A stretch of DNA of 64,000 nt from Bacteroidetes bacterium UBA1941 (GTDB lineage: Bacteria > Bacteroidota > Bacteroidia > Chitinophagales > LD1): the NCBI GenBank assembly GCA_002336805.1, contig DDEZ01000012.1, forward strand, positions 445,594 to 509,593. Direction: 5' to 3'. Below the pieces are notes generated by a model that was not told where the DNA came from, did no database searches, and worked only from the letters and a program-made list of their open reading frames with translations. Position numbers and translations under genes: made by a program. This document shows, piece by piece, positions 18,185 through 26,060 of the stretch (the stretch's first letter is position 1; the number at the start of each line of letters is the position of its first letter).

Positions 18185-18955
18185 ATGAAACTTTTCAATC
18201 TCCCCAATATACTAACGCTGGTTAACCTCTTTGCAGGCTGTATGGCATTAGTATTTATTTTCTCGCCCAGCTCACAGGTGGGCACCCTGTCCGAGGGACT
18301 GCAGTATGTACCGTACCTGACGCTGATATCGCTGATCGCTGATTACCTTGACGGCATGGCTGCCCGCTTTGTCAGCAGCCCCACAGGCATCGGCAAGGAG
18401 CTGGACTCTCTGGCAGACGTGGTGAGCTTTGGCGTAGTGCCGGGCGCAGTGATGTACACGCTGATGACCTTTTATTTCCGCTCCTCCGGGCTCAATAATG
18501 ATTGGCTCACCATGCTCTACAGCAGTCCGGGCTTCCTCATTACGCTTTTTTCGGCCCTTCGGCTGGCTAAGTTTAACCTAGACACGCGTCAGTCGGATGG
18601 GTTCATCGGCCTGGCTACCCCTGCCTGCAGCATCTTTGTCATGGGCCTGCTGCTCGTCTTCCTGCGCAATGACTTTGGCCTCTCTCCTGTCATCCTCAGC
18701 CCTCTGCTGCTCTTTGGCCTCACCGTGGTACTGTGCTACCTGCTGATAGCCGAGATACCGATGTTCTCTTTCAAATTCAAAAGTTTCGGCTGGGCAGGCA
18801 ATGAGGTGAGGTACGTGTTTATAATTGCCACCGTAGTTTTGCTGGCAGCGCTTAAATTTGCAGGCGTTTCGATGGCTATCGTACTATATGTGCTCGCATC
18901 TGTGGTACTCCACCTGACCGGACGCAATAAACTACCCATCTCAAACAATAAATAA
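18185..18955 (+). CDS. pssA: CDP-diacylglycerol--serine O-phosphatidyltransferase
   Basis: Makes phosphatidylserine from CDP-diacylglycerol and serine at the inner membrane, the precursor of phosphatidylethanolamine. The 256 residues contain the CDP-alcohol phosphotransferase signature DG-x2-AR-x8-G-x3-D-x3-D, seen as DGMAARFVSSPTGIGKELDS followed by LAD, starting near residue 56, and six or more hydrophobic segments. Length and hydropathy fit the Gram-positive/Bacteroidota (type II) PssA. It is followed after 14 bp by purS, so the two are probably co-transcribed. Confidence 0.93.
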   Translation: MKLFNLPNILTLVNLFAGCMALVFIFSPSSQVGTLSEGLQYVPYLTLISLIADYLDGMAARFVSSPTGIGKELDSLADVVSFGVVPGAVMYTLMTFYFRSSGLNNDWLTMLYSSPGFLITLFSALRLAKFNLDTRQSDGFIGLATPACSIFVMGLLLVFLRNDFGLSPVILSPLLLFGLTVVLCYLLIAEIPMFSFKFKSFGWAGNEVRYVFIIATVVLLAALKFAGVSMAIVLYVLASVVLHLTGRNKLPISNNK

Positions 18956-18969
18956 ACCAACTACTCCAT

Positions 18970-19224
18970 ATGAATTTCAGAGCAGAAATAGATGTGATGC
19001 CTCACAAAGAACTTCTCGATCCACAGGGCAAGGCCGTGGCTGCCAGTCTACAGAAGATAGAGTTTGCCTCCATAGAAGATGTACGCATAGGCCGTCATAT
19101 CACTATCCGCCTCTCAGCCAAGTCTAAAGACGAAGCTACCCAGCACATCGAGGAAGCCTGCAAAAAACTGCTCGCCAACGCGATCATGGAAGGCTACAAG
19201 TACGAGATAGTAGAAGAGAAGTAG
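18970..19224 (+). CDS. purS: Phosphoribosylformylglycinamidine synthase subunit PurS
   Basis: Small subunit of the three-part FGAM synthase (PurS-PurL-PurQ) of purine synthesis; PurS bridges the glutaminase and synthetase subunits. The 84 residues show the family pattern: an N-terminal strand FRAEIDVMPHKELLDPQG, VRIGRHITIRL in the middle, and CKKLLANAIMEGYKYEI at the end. Its presence implies that a small-type PurL and a separate PurQ are encoded elsewhere. It lies 14 bp after pssA and 60 bp before rsmI. Confidence 0.93.
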   Translation: MNFRAEIDVMPHKELLDPQGKAVAASLQKIEFASIEDVRIGRHITIRLSAKSKDEATQHIEEACKKLLANAIMEGYKYEIVEEK

Positions 19225-19284
19225 TATTGAGTAGTGGGTATTGAGTATTGAGACAATACAAAGTATCTTCTTCAAAATCCGCCA

Positions 19285-19974
19285 ATGCTTTATATCGTAC
19301 CAACCCCGGTCGGCAATCTCGAAGATATCACGCTGCGGGCGTTGAGGATATTGCGTGAGGTCAAGCTGGTGCTCTGTGAGGACACCCGCCAGACCCGCAA
19401 GCTGCTGGATCACTACCAGATCAGCAATCAGCTACAGGCATACCACAAATTTAATGAGCGCCGCTCCTGCGAGCCGATCATCAATCAGCTCGCTACCGGT
19501 ATGGATATAGCGCTGGTATCTGATGGTGGTACGCCCTGCATCTCAGATCCTGGCTACATACTGGTAGAGGCCTGCATGGACGCAGGCATACAGGTACAGT
19601 GCCTGCCCGGTGCTACAGCCTTCGTACCAGCACTCGTCGCTTCGGGTTTTGATACATCCAGCTTTGTCTTTGAAGGTTTTCTCCCACACAAAAAAGGCCG
19701 TGAAACGCTCTTCAAAAAGTTTGCACTGGAAGAGCGTACAATCATCCTCTATGAGTCTCCGTATCGCGTCATCAAGACACTGGAGCAGATACAGCAGTTC
19801 ATCGGTGATCAGCGCCTCATCTCCATCACACGCGAGATCTCTAAAATGTTTGAAGAAACCGTGCGCGGCACTGCCTCACAATTGCTGGAGCATTTCAGTA
19901 AAAAAGAGCCCCGCGGCGAGTTCGTCATCATCCTCGGCCCCACCTCAATAAAAGAACGCGAAGAAGAAGATTAA
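19285..19974 (+). CDS. rsmI: 16S rRNA (cytidine(1402)-2'-O)-methyltransferase
   Basis: Methylates the 2'-OH of C1402 in the decoding centre of 16S rRNA using S-adenosylmethionine. The 229 residues fit the tetrapyrrole methylase fold: N-terminal MLYIVPTPVGNLEDIT, the DTRQTRKLLDHY stretch, the GGTPCISDPGY SAM-binding loop and LPGATAFVPAL. The short C-terminal tail (REEED) follows the usual GEFVIILG strand. It ends 174 bp before the convergent TonB receptor gene; repeats fill that gap. Confidence 0.95.
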   Translation: MLYIVPTPVGNLEDITLRALRILREVKLVLCEDTRQTRKLLDHYQISNQLQAYHKFNERRSCEPIINQLATGMDIALVSDGGTPCISDPGYILVEACMDAGIQVQCLPGATAFVPALVASGFDTSSFVFEGFLPHKKGRETLFKKFALEERTIILYESPYRVIKTLEQIQQFIGDQRLISITREISKMFEETVRGTASQLLEHFSKKEPRGEFVIILGPTSIKEREEED

Positions 19975-20148
19975 AAATCCTCTGCGTTCTTCGCGTCCTT
20001 TGCGGTTCATCCTTTGTATTTCCTCTGCGTCTCTCCGCCTCTACGGTAAAAGATCTTTTGCGTTTTCGCGTTTTTGCGGTTAAAACTGTATTCCCTCTGC
20101 GCCTCTGCGGTAAAATCAATTTTGCGTCTCCGCGCCTCTGCGGTGAAA
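19975..20148. repeat. Cluster of TTTGCG/CTCTGCG-type interspersed repeats between convergent genes
   Basis: The spacer between rsmI and the TonB receptor is filled by about five related copies of a pattern like CTCTGCGTCTCCGC-CTCTGCGGT, ~35-40 bp apart, with T/A-rich links. Related single or double copies occur at 33122-33149, 43822-43885, 59558-59578 and 59697-59717. No gene is seen here; peptides that read through it in other frames are repeat translations. Confidence 0.8.
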
Positions 20149-22140
20149 TCACTTAATACCCACCCGGAATCCAGCGAATACCATCGCCCCACGTATCTGC
20201 CCCCACACCATAGATGCATCAAACTGTTTGCTGAATGGGGCATCATTGGCGATGATCGCTGCCGACTGGGTCTGATTCAGGATATTCTCAGCACCGATGT
20301 AGAAATCCCATTTCTTCTTCAGCGTGTAGGTGATCTGTGCATTCATCAGGAAATAATTCCGCGATACTAACGGGCGTTGGTTTACCTGATCATTAGGACT
20401 CGTATCAGGTATACGCGATTTGCCATACCAGGTGAAGGACGTATTCAAACGCCATTGCTTGTTCTTTGTCGTATACTCCAGCGATGCGAGTCCTTTGTGG
20501 CGCGGATGGTATGGCGTCTGCTTCAGCACCCCGCTGTAGGTCGACCTCACATCATCAAACTTATATGCGAGCTTGACATCAAAATTTTTGATGATCTCAT
20601 ACTGTACCTCCGCCTGCACTGAGTTGCTGTATGACTTCCCAGAGAGATTATAAAATTTCAGCTGGCGTGCATCCTCTATATCTACTATGAGCTGATTGGT
20701 AAAATCAGTACGATAGAAGTCAACACTTATAGACCCTTCGCGAAAATCGAGAAAGAACTTGTAGGTCAGGTTAGCGCCATAGTTCCATGCCTGCTCGGGG
20801 CGTAGATTATTTTGTAGTACAATGTCGCGATTGCTCGCCAGCAGGCCATAGTTCTCTGCAAAGGCTACAGGCACATGATAACCATGACCGGCAGATACTC
20901 GCAGGCTCAGGTAGTACAGGATATTCCACTTCAGATTAAACCGCGGCGACCAGAATGGCCCATACAATGTATGATAATCCGCACGCATACCACCAGTGAG
21001 AGATAGCTTGCGCTTATATGCATAGCTCGCCTCAGCAAATATGCCGGGTATGACCTCCGTACGCCGGTAGCCCAGTGTATCAAAGCGCTCCGTGGTCTGG
21101 CCCGTCTGTAGTGACGCTCCCACCTTGATCAGATCATCGGGGCTAGCCTCTGCGTACTCGTGCTGGAAGATAAAATTGACATACCCAAAGTGCTCACGCC
21201 CTTGATAGTCCCGCCGTCCTATGAAGCCCGACTGGCCATGATAGTAGTACTTATACTGCACACCGATGCTGGATTTTTTACTTAGCGTAAATCCAGTCTT
21301 GGCCCATGCATCTGTATGGATGGTACGCAGCTGCATCCCCCAAGGGTTTTGCGCGTACTTATCCTTACTGAAATCATACTTCATCTGACCACCCCTCCTA
21401 TCCTCTCCCATCACATCTACGGCAGAAATGAAGGTAAAACCCTTGCCATTCTGGTAGGTCCAGCGGCTCATGATATTGCCCTCGCCCACCAGCGGGTTAT
21501 CCAGGAAGCCATCATGGTTATAGTCCATCCCAAACCAGTTATACTGGCCGTGCGTGAGCAGCATGGTGCTCCACTTTTCATTCTTCAGCTTTTGGGCGGT
21601 ATAGATATTAGCCTCTGCGCGCAGGTCCTGATTGAGAAATACATTCGCATACAGCTTATCTGCGGCTTGTGGTTTCTTCAGCTCTATATTGAGCTGACCC
21701 GTCACTGATTCAAAACCATTGACCACACTGCCAGCGCCCTTATTGACCTGTATACTCTGCATCCACGGGCCCGGCATGTAGCTCATACCAAAGGTACTCC
21801 CGAGGCCACGTATACCAGGGATATTCTCTATCAGTGTCTGTGAGTAGGCGCCATCCAGCCCGAGCATACGTACTTCCTTGGCGCCGCTTACCGCGTCCGC
21901 GTAGGTCACGTCTATAGAGGCTGTATTGACAAAGCTTTCGCTGAGATTGCAGCAGGCGTCCTTGAGCAGCGCGCCGGAGTTGATGATCTCTACATTGCCT
22001 ACCGCATGATCCATCCGTGTAGCCTGCTTGCGCACGACCTCTACCGCATTCATCTGCTGTGTAGTGTCAAATGCAGAACTTTGAGCCAACGCTACCCCCG
22101 GGATCATACCTGCTGCCAGCAGATAGATCCATTTACTCAT
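20149..22140 (-). CDS. TonB-dependent outer-membrane receptor, probable copper/metal uptake
   Basis: A 663-residue outer-membrane receptor. Residues 1-19 form a signal peptide (GVALAQ), ~30-150 the plug (AVEVVRKQATRMD, QTLIENIPGIRGLGSTFGM, IQVNKGAGSVVNGFESVTGQ), and the rest a beta-barrel ending in an aromatic/hydrophobic strand (GAMVFAGFRVGIK). The plug carries a double cysteine in DACCNLSESF, unusual for siderophore receptors and suited to binding a soft metal. There is no carboxypeptidase-like N-terminal domain and no SusD partner. It overlaps the HMA-protein gene by 8 bp, so the two are translationally coupled. Copper as substrate is inferred from the partners; another transition metal remains possible. 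Confidence 0.85.
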   Translation of the reverse strand: MSKWIYLLAAGMIPGVALAQSSAFDTTQQMNAVEVVRKQATRMDHAVGNVEIINSGALLKDACCNLSESFVNTASIDVTYADAVSGAKEVRMLGLDGAYSQTLIENIPGIRGLGSTFGMSYMPGPWMQSIQVNKGAGSVVNGFESVTGQLNIELKKPQAADKLYANVFLNQDLRAEANIYTAQKLKNEKWSTMLLTHGQYNWFGMDYNHDGFLDNPLVGEGNIMSRWTYQNGKGFTFISAVDVMGEDRRGGQMKYDFSKDKYAQNPWGMQLRTIHTDAWAKTGFTLSKKSSIGVQYKYYYHGQSGFIGRRDYQGREHFGYVNFIFQHEYAEASPDDLIKVGASLQTGQTTERFDTLGYRRTEVIPGIFAEASYAYKRKLSLTGGMRADYHTLYGPFWSPRFNLKWNILYYLSLRVSAGHGYHVPVAFAENYGLLASNRDIVLQNNLRPEQAWNYGANLTYKFFLDFREGSISVDFYRTDFTNQLIVDIEDARQLKFYNLSGKSYSNSVQAEVQYEIIKNFDVKLAYKFDDVRSTYSGVLKQTPYHPRHKGLASLEYTTKNKQWRLNTSFTWYGKSRIPDTSPNDQVNQRPLVSRNYFLMNAQITYTLKKKWDFYIGAENILNQTQSAAIIANDAPFSKQFDASMVWGQIRGAMVFAGFRVGIK

Positions 22141-22492
22141 GGCTGCACTTATTGCTGCCGCGATACTGGCAGCATTTCTCCAGATTATTATAGGCCGTAG
22201 TATCTGCCTTCTCTATATCTGTATCGTAGCCCGCAGCTGCCACCAGGTGGTGTATCTGGCCTATTGAGATCACAGCAGGATCATACTTCACTTGCAGGTT
22301 TTTAGTGTCAGGATTCCATAGTGCGGCCTCTACACCAGGCACCTTGAGGCTCCCTTCTATATTGGTCTTGCACATGCCACAGTTGCCCGATACTTTAAAT
22401 GAATCTCTTTTGAGCTTTCCTCCTGCGGTAGCATCCGCAGCAGATACGACGGACATGATCAGGAGTGCTATTATGATGATTTGCTTTTTCAT
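22133..22492 (-). CDS. Secreted heavy-metal-associated (HMA) domain protein
   Basis: A 119-residue exported protein with a signal peptide (MKKQIIIIALLIMSVVSAADA) and one HMA domain. The metal site is GNCGMCK, a CxxC in the usual loop, followed by IEGSLKVPGVEAALWNPDTK and VKYDPAVISIGQIHHLVAAAGYDT, the classic betaalphabeta-betaalphabeta pattern. A second Cys/His cluster lies at the extreme C-terminus (KCCQYRGSNKCSHE). It probably ferries copper in the periplasm beside the overlapping TonB receptor. The fold is secure; metal identity is inferred. Confidence 0.9.
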   Translation of the reverse strand: MKKQIIIIALLIMSVVSAADATAGGKLKRDSFKVSGNCGMCKTNIEGSLKVPGVEAALWNPDTKNLQVKYDPAVISIGQIHHLVAAAGYDTDIEKADTTAYNNLEKCCQYRGSNKCSHE

Positions 22493-22590
22493 TTATTAAA
22501 CTTTTGCTTGTAAACAAACTGACGCGCGGACCATTAGGTAAGCGCTTAATACTCATCGCGATGATGAGCTGATTATAAAAGCAAGAGTTT

Positions 22591-22968
22591 CTAAATGCGG
22601 AAAACACGGATGGAAATACGGATATCCTTCTGAGCAGGAGGAGGGGCATTCTCACACACCAGGCCTGAGATACAGGTAGTGGTGGGGCATGGCTCTATGC
22701 AGCTCTTTACGATATAGCTGACCTGGTAGAATATCTTATCCAGAGAAGGGCTGAAGGTGATAGTGCTGGTAGCGTTTTCTGTATCGTCTACCTTATAGAA
22801 GGCCAGCTTGTCCCAGCAGCATTTTTTATTGCAATCCTTCTCATCAGCTGAGTTGAGAACCAGATTCACCGATTTGAGCTTGCCGCAGCAGTAGTGCGCC
22901 TTGATAGCCACTCCGGAGGAGGAGAGGATATAGAGGAGGAGAGCCAATATCGCCGCAGCTTTTCTCAT
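22591..22968 (-). CDS. HYC_CC_PP-type cysteine-rich secreted protein
   Basis: A 125-residue protein with a signal peptide (to about residue 24) and three conserved islands: HYCCGKL right after the leader, KCCWDK in the middle, and a proline pair near the end (APPPAQKD). This matches the Bacteroidota small-protein family known by its HYC, CC and PP motifs, which has no assigned biochemical function. Four further cysteines sit in CIEPCPTTTC and LVCENA. It is 98 bp upstream of the HMA gene on the same strand, and its cysteine/histidine content and neighbours suggest periplasmic metal handling. The 98-bp gap contains only short A/T-rich and palindromic (CATCGCGATG) sequence. Confidence 0.8.
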   Translation of the reverse strand: MRKAAAILALLLYILSSSGVAIKAHYCCGKLKSVNLVLNSADEKDCNKKCCWDKLAFYKVDDTENATSTITFSPSLDKIFYQVSYIVKSCIEPCPTTTCISGLVCENAPPPAQKDIRISIRVFRI

Positions 22969-23058
22969 TGTGGTTTAAAGGTATTTAGAAAACACTAATT
23001 GAAAAAATATTTTTCCATGGTTTTAACGACTTTTTAACGTCTGTAGGTTTTTGGCTTT

Positions 23059-23946
23059 TTGACATACTCTAAAACGAAATATCCGTTATGTTTATCACAG
23101 TACATGGCAAAGCGGAAAATGAGATGGGGGCGTGCGGCGGTCATATCATTGCTATTCGTAGCAGGGGTTTATGCCATCTTCTACTATCACAAGCCGCTGA
23201 TCCGCTTTGGCTATAAGGCCTACCGCGTGGCCCGCCGCCATTTCCGGCACCCGCACCCGGGTCAGTTCCAAGCTATCAGCTTCCCTGCCGGCTATGCAAT
23301 ACATGGCGTAGATATATCGCACTACCAGGAGGATTTCAACTGGGAAAATCTCCGTACGGTAGATGTAGACGGTGACACGGTCAATTTTGCCTTTGTCTTT
23401 ATGAAAGCCACTCAGGGCGCCTGGTCTGAAGACCCGGCCTTTGACGGCAACTGGGAGGATGCCCATGACCGCAAGCTGCTATGCGGCGCCTATCACTACT
23501 ATATGGCTGATATGGATCCGCGCGGCCAGGCTGACAATTTCATCTCTTCTGTCACACTCCACGAGGGCGACCTGCCCCCTGTGATAGACGTAGAGGATAC
23601 CCGTGGCAAAACAAAACAGGAAATAGTAGACGGCGTCAAGACCATGTCTCAGCTGCTCGAGAAGAAATACGGCTGCAAGCCTATCATCTACTCCAATATC
23701 AATTTTATAGAGGATTACCTGTCAGATGATTTTCCGGATCATTATTTCTGGGTGGCGCACTACTATGTAGATGAGATCAATATCTCAGACGAGGTGCACT
23801 GGCTCTTCTGGCAGCATAATGATAAAGCCATGATGCTGGGCTATGACCAAAAGGTGGACGCCGATGTATTTAATGGTGACCTGATAGAGCTGCAGAGTAT
23901 ACTGGTACGCACCGGGGCGGTAATCAAACAGGCTGCAGAGCGCTAG
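23059..23946 (+). CDS. GH25-family muramidase (lysozyme), membrane-anchored or exported
   Basis: Hydrolyses the beta-1,4 bond between N-acetylmuramic acid and N-acetylglucosamine in peptidoglycan. A basic N-terminus is followed by one hydrophobic segment (AAVISLLFVAGVYAIFYY), then the GH25 barrel: GVDISHYQ, FVFMKATQG, GAYHYYM, the catalytic acidic pair in PPVIDVEDTRG, PIIYSN, and FWQHNDKA near the end. ATG 23059 gives 295 residues; ATG 23104 (MAKRKMRWGR) is an equally good start that leaves the membrane segment intact. The stop codon overlaps that of the opposing kinase gene (shared CTAG, 23943-23946). Confidence 0.9.
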   Translation: MTYSKTKYPLCLSQYMAKRKMRWGRAAVISLLFVAGVYAIFYYHKPLIRFGYKAYRVARRHFRHPHPGQFQAISFPAGYAIHGVDISHYQEDFNWENLRTVDVDGDTVNFAFVFMKATQGAWSEDPAFDGNWEDAHDRKLLCGAYHYYMADMDPRGQADNFISSVTLHEGDLPPVIDVEDTRGKTKQEIVDGVKTMSQLLEKKYGCKPIIYSNINFIEDYLSDDFPDHYFWVAHYYVDEINISDEVHWLFWQHNDKAMMLGYDQKVDADVFNGDLIELQSILVRTGAVIKQAAER

Positions 23947-24461
23947 AGCTTCAGGTATTCTTCTATGGTGCTGATAGCATTGTCCAGCCGCAGCATACCC
24001 TGCCCGGAGATGATCGCATAGTCAGCTTCCATCTCATCCAGCTCTTCCTGAAATCTGTGAAACAATTCCTCTCTGTCATTAGGATTAGCGCGCTGGCCAT
24101 CTGCCACCCATGGCAGGTCCACGTCTGTGAGCAGGTAGAGGTCATAGCGGTTCTTGCGGATATGATCCGTGATCCACGCCGGCACCTCCCAGCCACTGTG
24201 GCTCAGCCATATCTTATAATTGATCAGCTCTGTGTCAGCGAATAGTACCTGATTGGCTTTTGTCCCCATCTGGTGCTCTAGCTCCATCTGCCCCCGGGCC
24301 ATCTTATGTACATCATCTGGCTTGTAGTCCATGCCATTTTTATCCAGGTACTCGCGGGCATACTCAGGTACATATACAGTATCATACAGCTCTGCGAGCT
24401 GGCGTACCAGAGAGGTCTTGCCGGTAGACTCCGGCCCGGTTATAGCGATCCTATACAGCAT
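23943..24461 (-). CDS. NadR-type nicotinamide riboside kinase (AAA_28 ATPase)
   Basis: A 172-residue P-loop kinase with GPESTGKT (residues 9-16), YVPEYAREYLDKNG, ADTELINYKIW and DLYLLTDVDLPW, all characteristic of the C-terminal kinase domain of NadR. It probably phosphorylates nicotinamide riboside to NMN on entry. The DNA-binding and adenylyltransferase domains of enterobacterial NadR are absent. The start overlaps the end of pnuC by 11 bp, so transporter and kinase are coupled. The substrate is inferred from that pairing. Confidence 0.88.
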   Translation of the reverse strand: MLYRIAITGPESTGKTSLVRQLAELYDTVYVPEYAREYLDKNGMDYKPDDVHKMARGQMELEHQMGTKANQVLFADTELINYKIWLSHSGWEVPAWITDHIRKNRYDLYLLTDVDLPWVADGQRANPNDREELFHRFQEELDEMEADYAIISGQGMLRLDNAISTIEEYLKL

Positions 24462-25023
24462 ATTTCAGGTCTTTGCGCCAGGAGATATAGCCATACAGGG
24501 CCATGCCCGAGTAGATGGCAAACAACACCGCATACATCGGCGCTCCTTTGTAGTAATATAAAATGATGGCCAGCGGGTCCGCCACCAGCCAGATGAGCCA
24601 GTTCTCGATATACTTGCGCGTAGACATCCAAGTAGCCAGGAAGCTCAATATCGTCACACCCGCATCCAGATACGGCAGAGAATTGTTTGTAAAGTGGCTC
24701 AGTCCATACCCAAAACATAGGGTAAGCAGAAGGCACCCTGACAGCAATCCCAGGAGCAGCTTCCTCGGTATATTGGATACGCGCAGCTTCTTCTCATGCG
24801 CATGTTTGCCCCATGCCAGCCAGCCATATATGCCAGCCAGTACATAGTAGCTATTCAGCACCATATCCATATACAAGCGTTGCTGCAGGTTGCTGGCTAC
24901 AAATAGCGCCGAACCTATCACACCCACTATCCAGCCCAGCCGGACCTCTAGTGCGATGAGGATGATATAGAGCAGCCCCAGTAGTGTGACCAGAACCTCC
25001 AATATGCCGCTATATGACATCAT
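24451..25023 (-). CDS. pnuC: Nicotinamide riboside transporter PnuC
   Basis: A 190-residue inner-membrane protein with about seven hydrophobic segments. Family motifs are GWIVGVIGSALF near residue 30, MDMVLNSYYVLAGIYGWLAW near 53, and WLIWLVADPLAIILYY, the conserved substrate-cavity region. It imports nicotinamide riboside by facilitated diffusion; trapping by the coupled kinase drives uptake. It lies 6 bp downstream of ldcA in one operon. Confidence 0.93.
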   Translation of the reverse strand: MMSYSGILEVLVTLLGLLYIILIALEVRLGWIVGVIGSALFVASNLQQRLYMDMVLNSYYVLAGIYGWLAWGKHAHEKKLRVSNIPRKLLLGLLSGCLLLTLCFGYGLSHFTNNSLPYLDAGVTILSFLATWMSTRKYIENWLIWLVADPLAIILYYYKGAPMYAVLFAIYSGMALYGYISWRKDLKYAV

Positions 25024-25029
25024 TCACTT

Positions 25030-25926
25030 TTATCTGACGGTGACACTATTATCGCCTACTTCCATCCTGGTCATTTTGCCCAGCACGATGGTATTATTAT
25101 CTGCTATATGCCCTGCGGGAAAATCAAAACAAACAGGATAGCTAAACTCTGCCACATGCTCCGCGATGATCTCCTCTGCATTCTTTCCAAAAGGGATCGC
25201 ATTGTCCTTCATATCTGTCAGCCCTCCTACTATCAGGCCTGCCAGGTCGTGCAGTTTGCCGGAGCGCTTGAGATTCATCATCATCCGGTCCATGTGGTAC
25301 AGGTACTCATCTATATCCTCCAGATAGAGGATCTTGCCGGCTGTATTAAAGCCTGATTTCGTACCCGTGATGCTGTAGAGAATAGAAAGGTTGCCCCCTA
25401 TCAGTGTTCCCTTCGCCGTACCCTTTCTATTGAGCGGGTGGGCCGGAAAATCAAATATCACCTCCACGCCAAACAGCTGTTTACGCAGCGTCTCTATCGC
25501 ACCCGGTGTATTTTTAGGGAAGAAGACCGGCACTGTAGAGTGCATGGTCTGCACACCCAGTGTCTGATTGAGGTGCACATGGATATAGGTCATATCACTG
25601 AAGCCGCAAAACCACTTCGGGTGGGATAGCAGTCCTGTCCAGTCTATATTGTCCATCATGCGTACTGTACCGTAGCCGCCGCGTGCGCACATGATAGCGC
25701 GTACATCAGGATCGCTCACGGCCTCCTGCAGATCGGCTTCGCGCTCCGCATCCGTACCGGCAAACTGATGATGCGCCAGCCCGATCGTTTTGCCCAGGCG
25801 CACCTTCAGCCCCCAGCTCTCAAATAGCTGGATCGCCGGGGTTATTTCCTCTACAGTGACTTTGCGCGCAGTACTGAGTATCACTATCGTATCTCCCTCA
25901 CGCAGGTATGGTGGACGTAGTAGCAT
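25030..25926 (-). CDS. ldcA: Muramoyltetrapeptide (LD-)carboxypeptidase, S66 family
   Basis: Cytosolic serine peptidase that removes the terminal D-alanine of recycled murein tetrapeptides. In 298 residues the S66 marks are PPYLREGDTIVILSTA at the start, CARGGYGTVRMMDNID, GFSDMTYIHVHL (the nucleophile Ser lies in the GFSD motif), LYLEDIDEYLYHMDRMM (Glu) and FPAGHIADN (His) near the end. It is the promoter-proximal gene of ldcA-pnuC-kinase. A near-consensus -7 (TTACTTTG) lies just upstream, at about 25928-25937 on the minus strand. MccF-type immunity peptidases share the fold, but nothing nearby suggests a microcin. Confidence 0.88.
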   Translation of the reverse strand: MLLRPPYLREGDTIVILSTARKVTVEEITPAIQLFESWGLKVRLGKTIGLAHHQFAGTDAEREADLQEAVSDPDVRAIMCARGGYGTVRMMDNIDWTGLLSHPKWFCGFSDMTYIHVHLNQTLGVQTMHSTVPVFFPKNTPGAIETLRKQLFGVEVIFDFPAHPLNRKGTAKGTLIGGNLSILYSITGTKSGFNTAGKILYLEDIDEYLYHMDRMMMNLKRSGKLHDLAGLIVGGLTDMKDNAIPFGKNAEEIIAEHVAEFSYPVCFDFPAGHIADNNTIVLGKMTRMEVGDNSVTVR

Positions 25927-26060
25927 AGGGCAAAGTAAATACTAATCAGACATACCGGCCGGCAGACATACACCCCGCCTGTATGTTAGTTTTACTTAAA
26001 AGTCCTCACCCTGACCACCTTTGTGCTTTGGGATTCATTACCTTCAGCTATTCTATTTTT

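Noticed and set aside
20007..20246. Minus-strand frames through 19928-20246 encoding peptides like TAEARRRKIDFTAEAQR
   Set aside because: These are translations of the TTTGCG/CTCTGCG interspersed repeats, a well-known source of false genes in this phylum.
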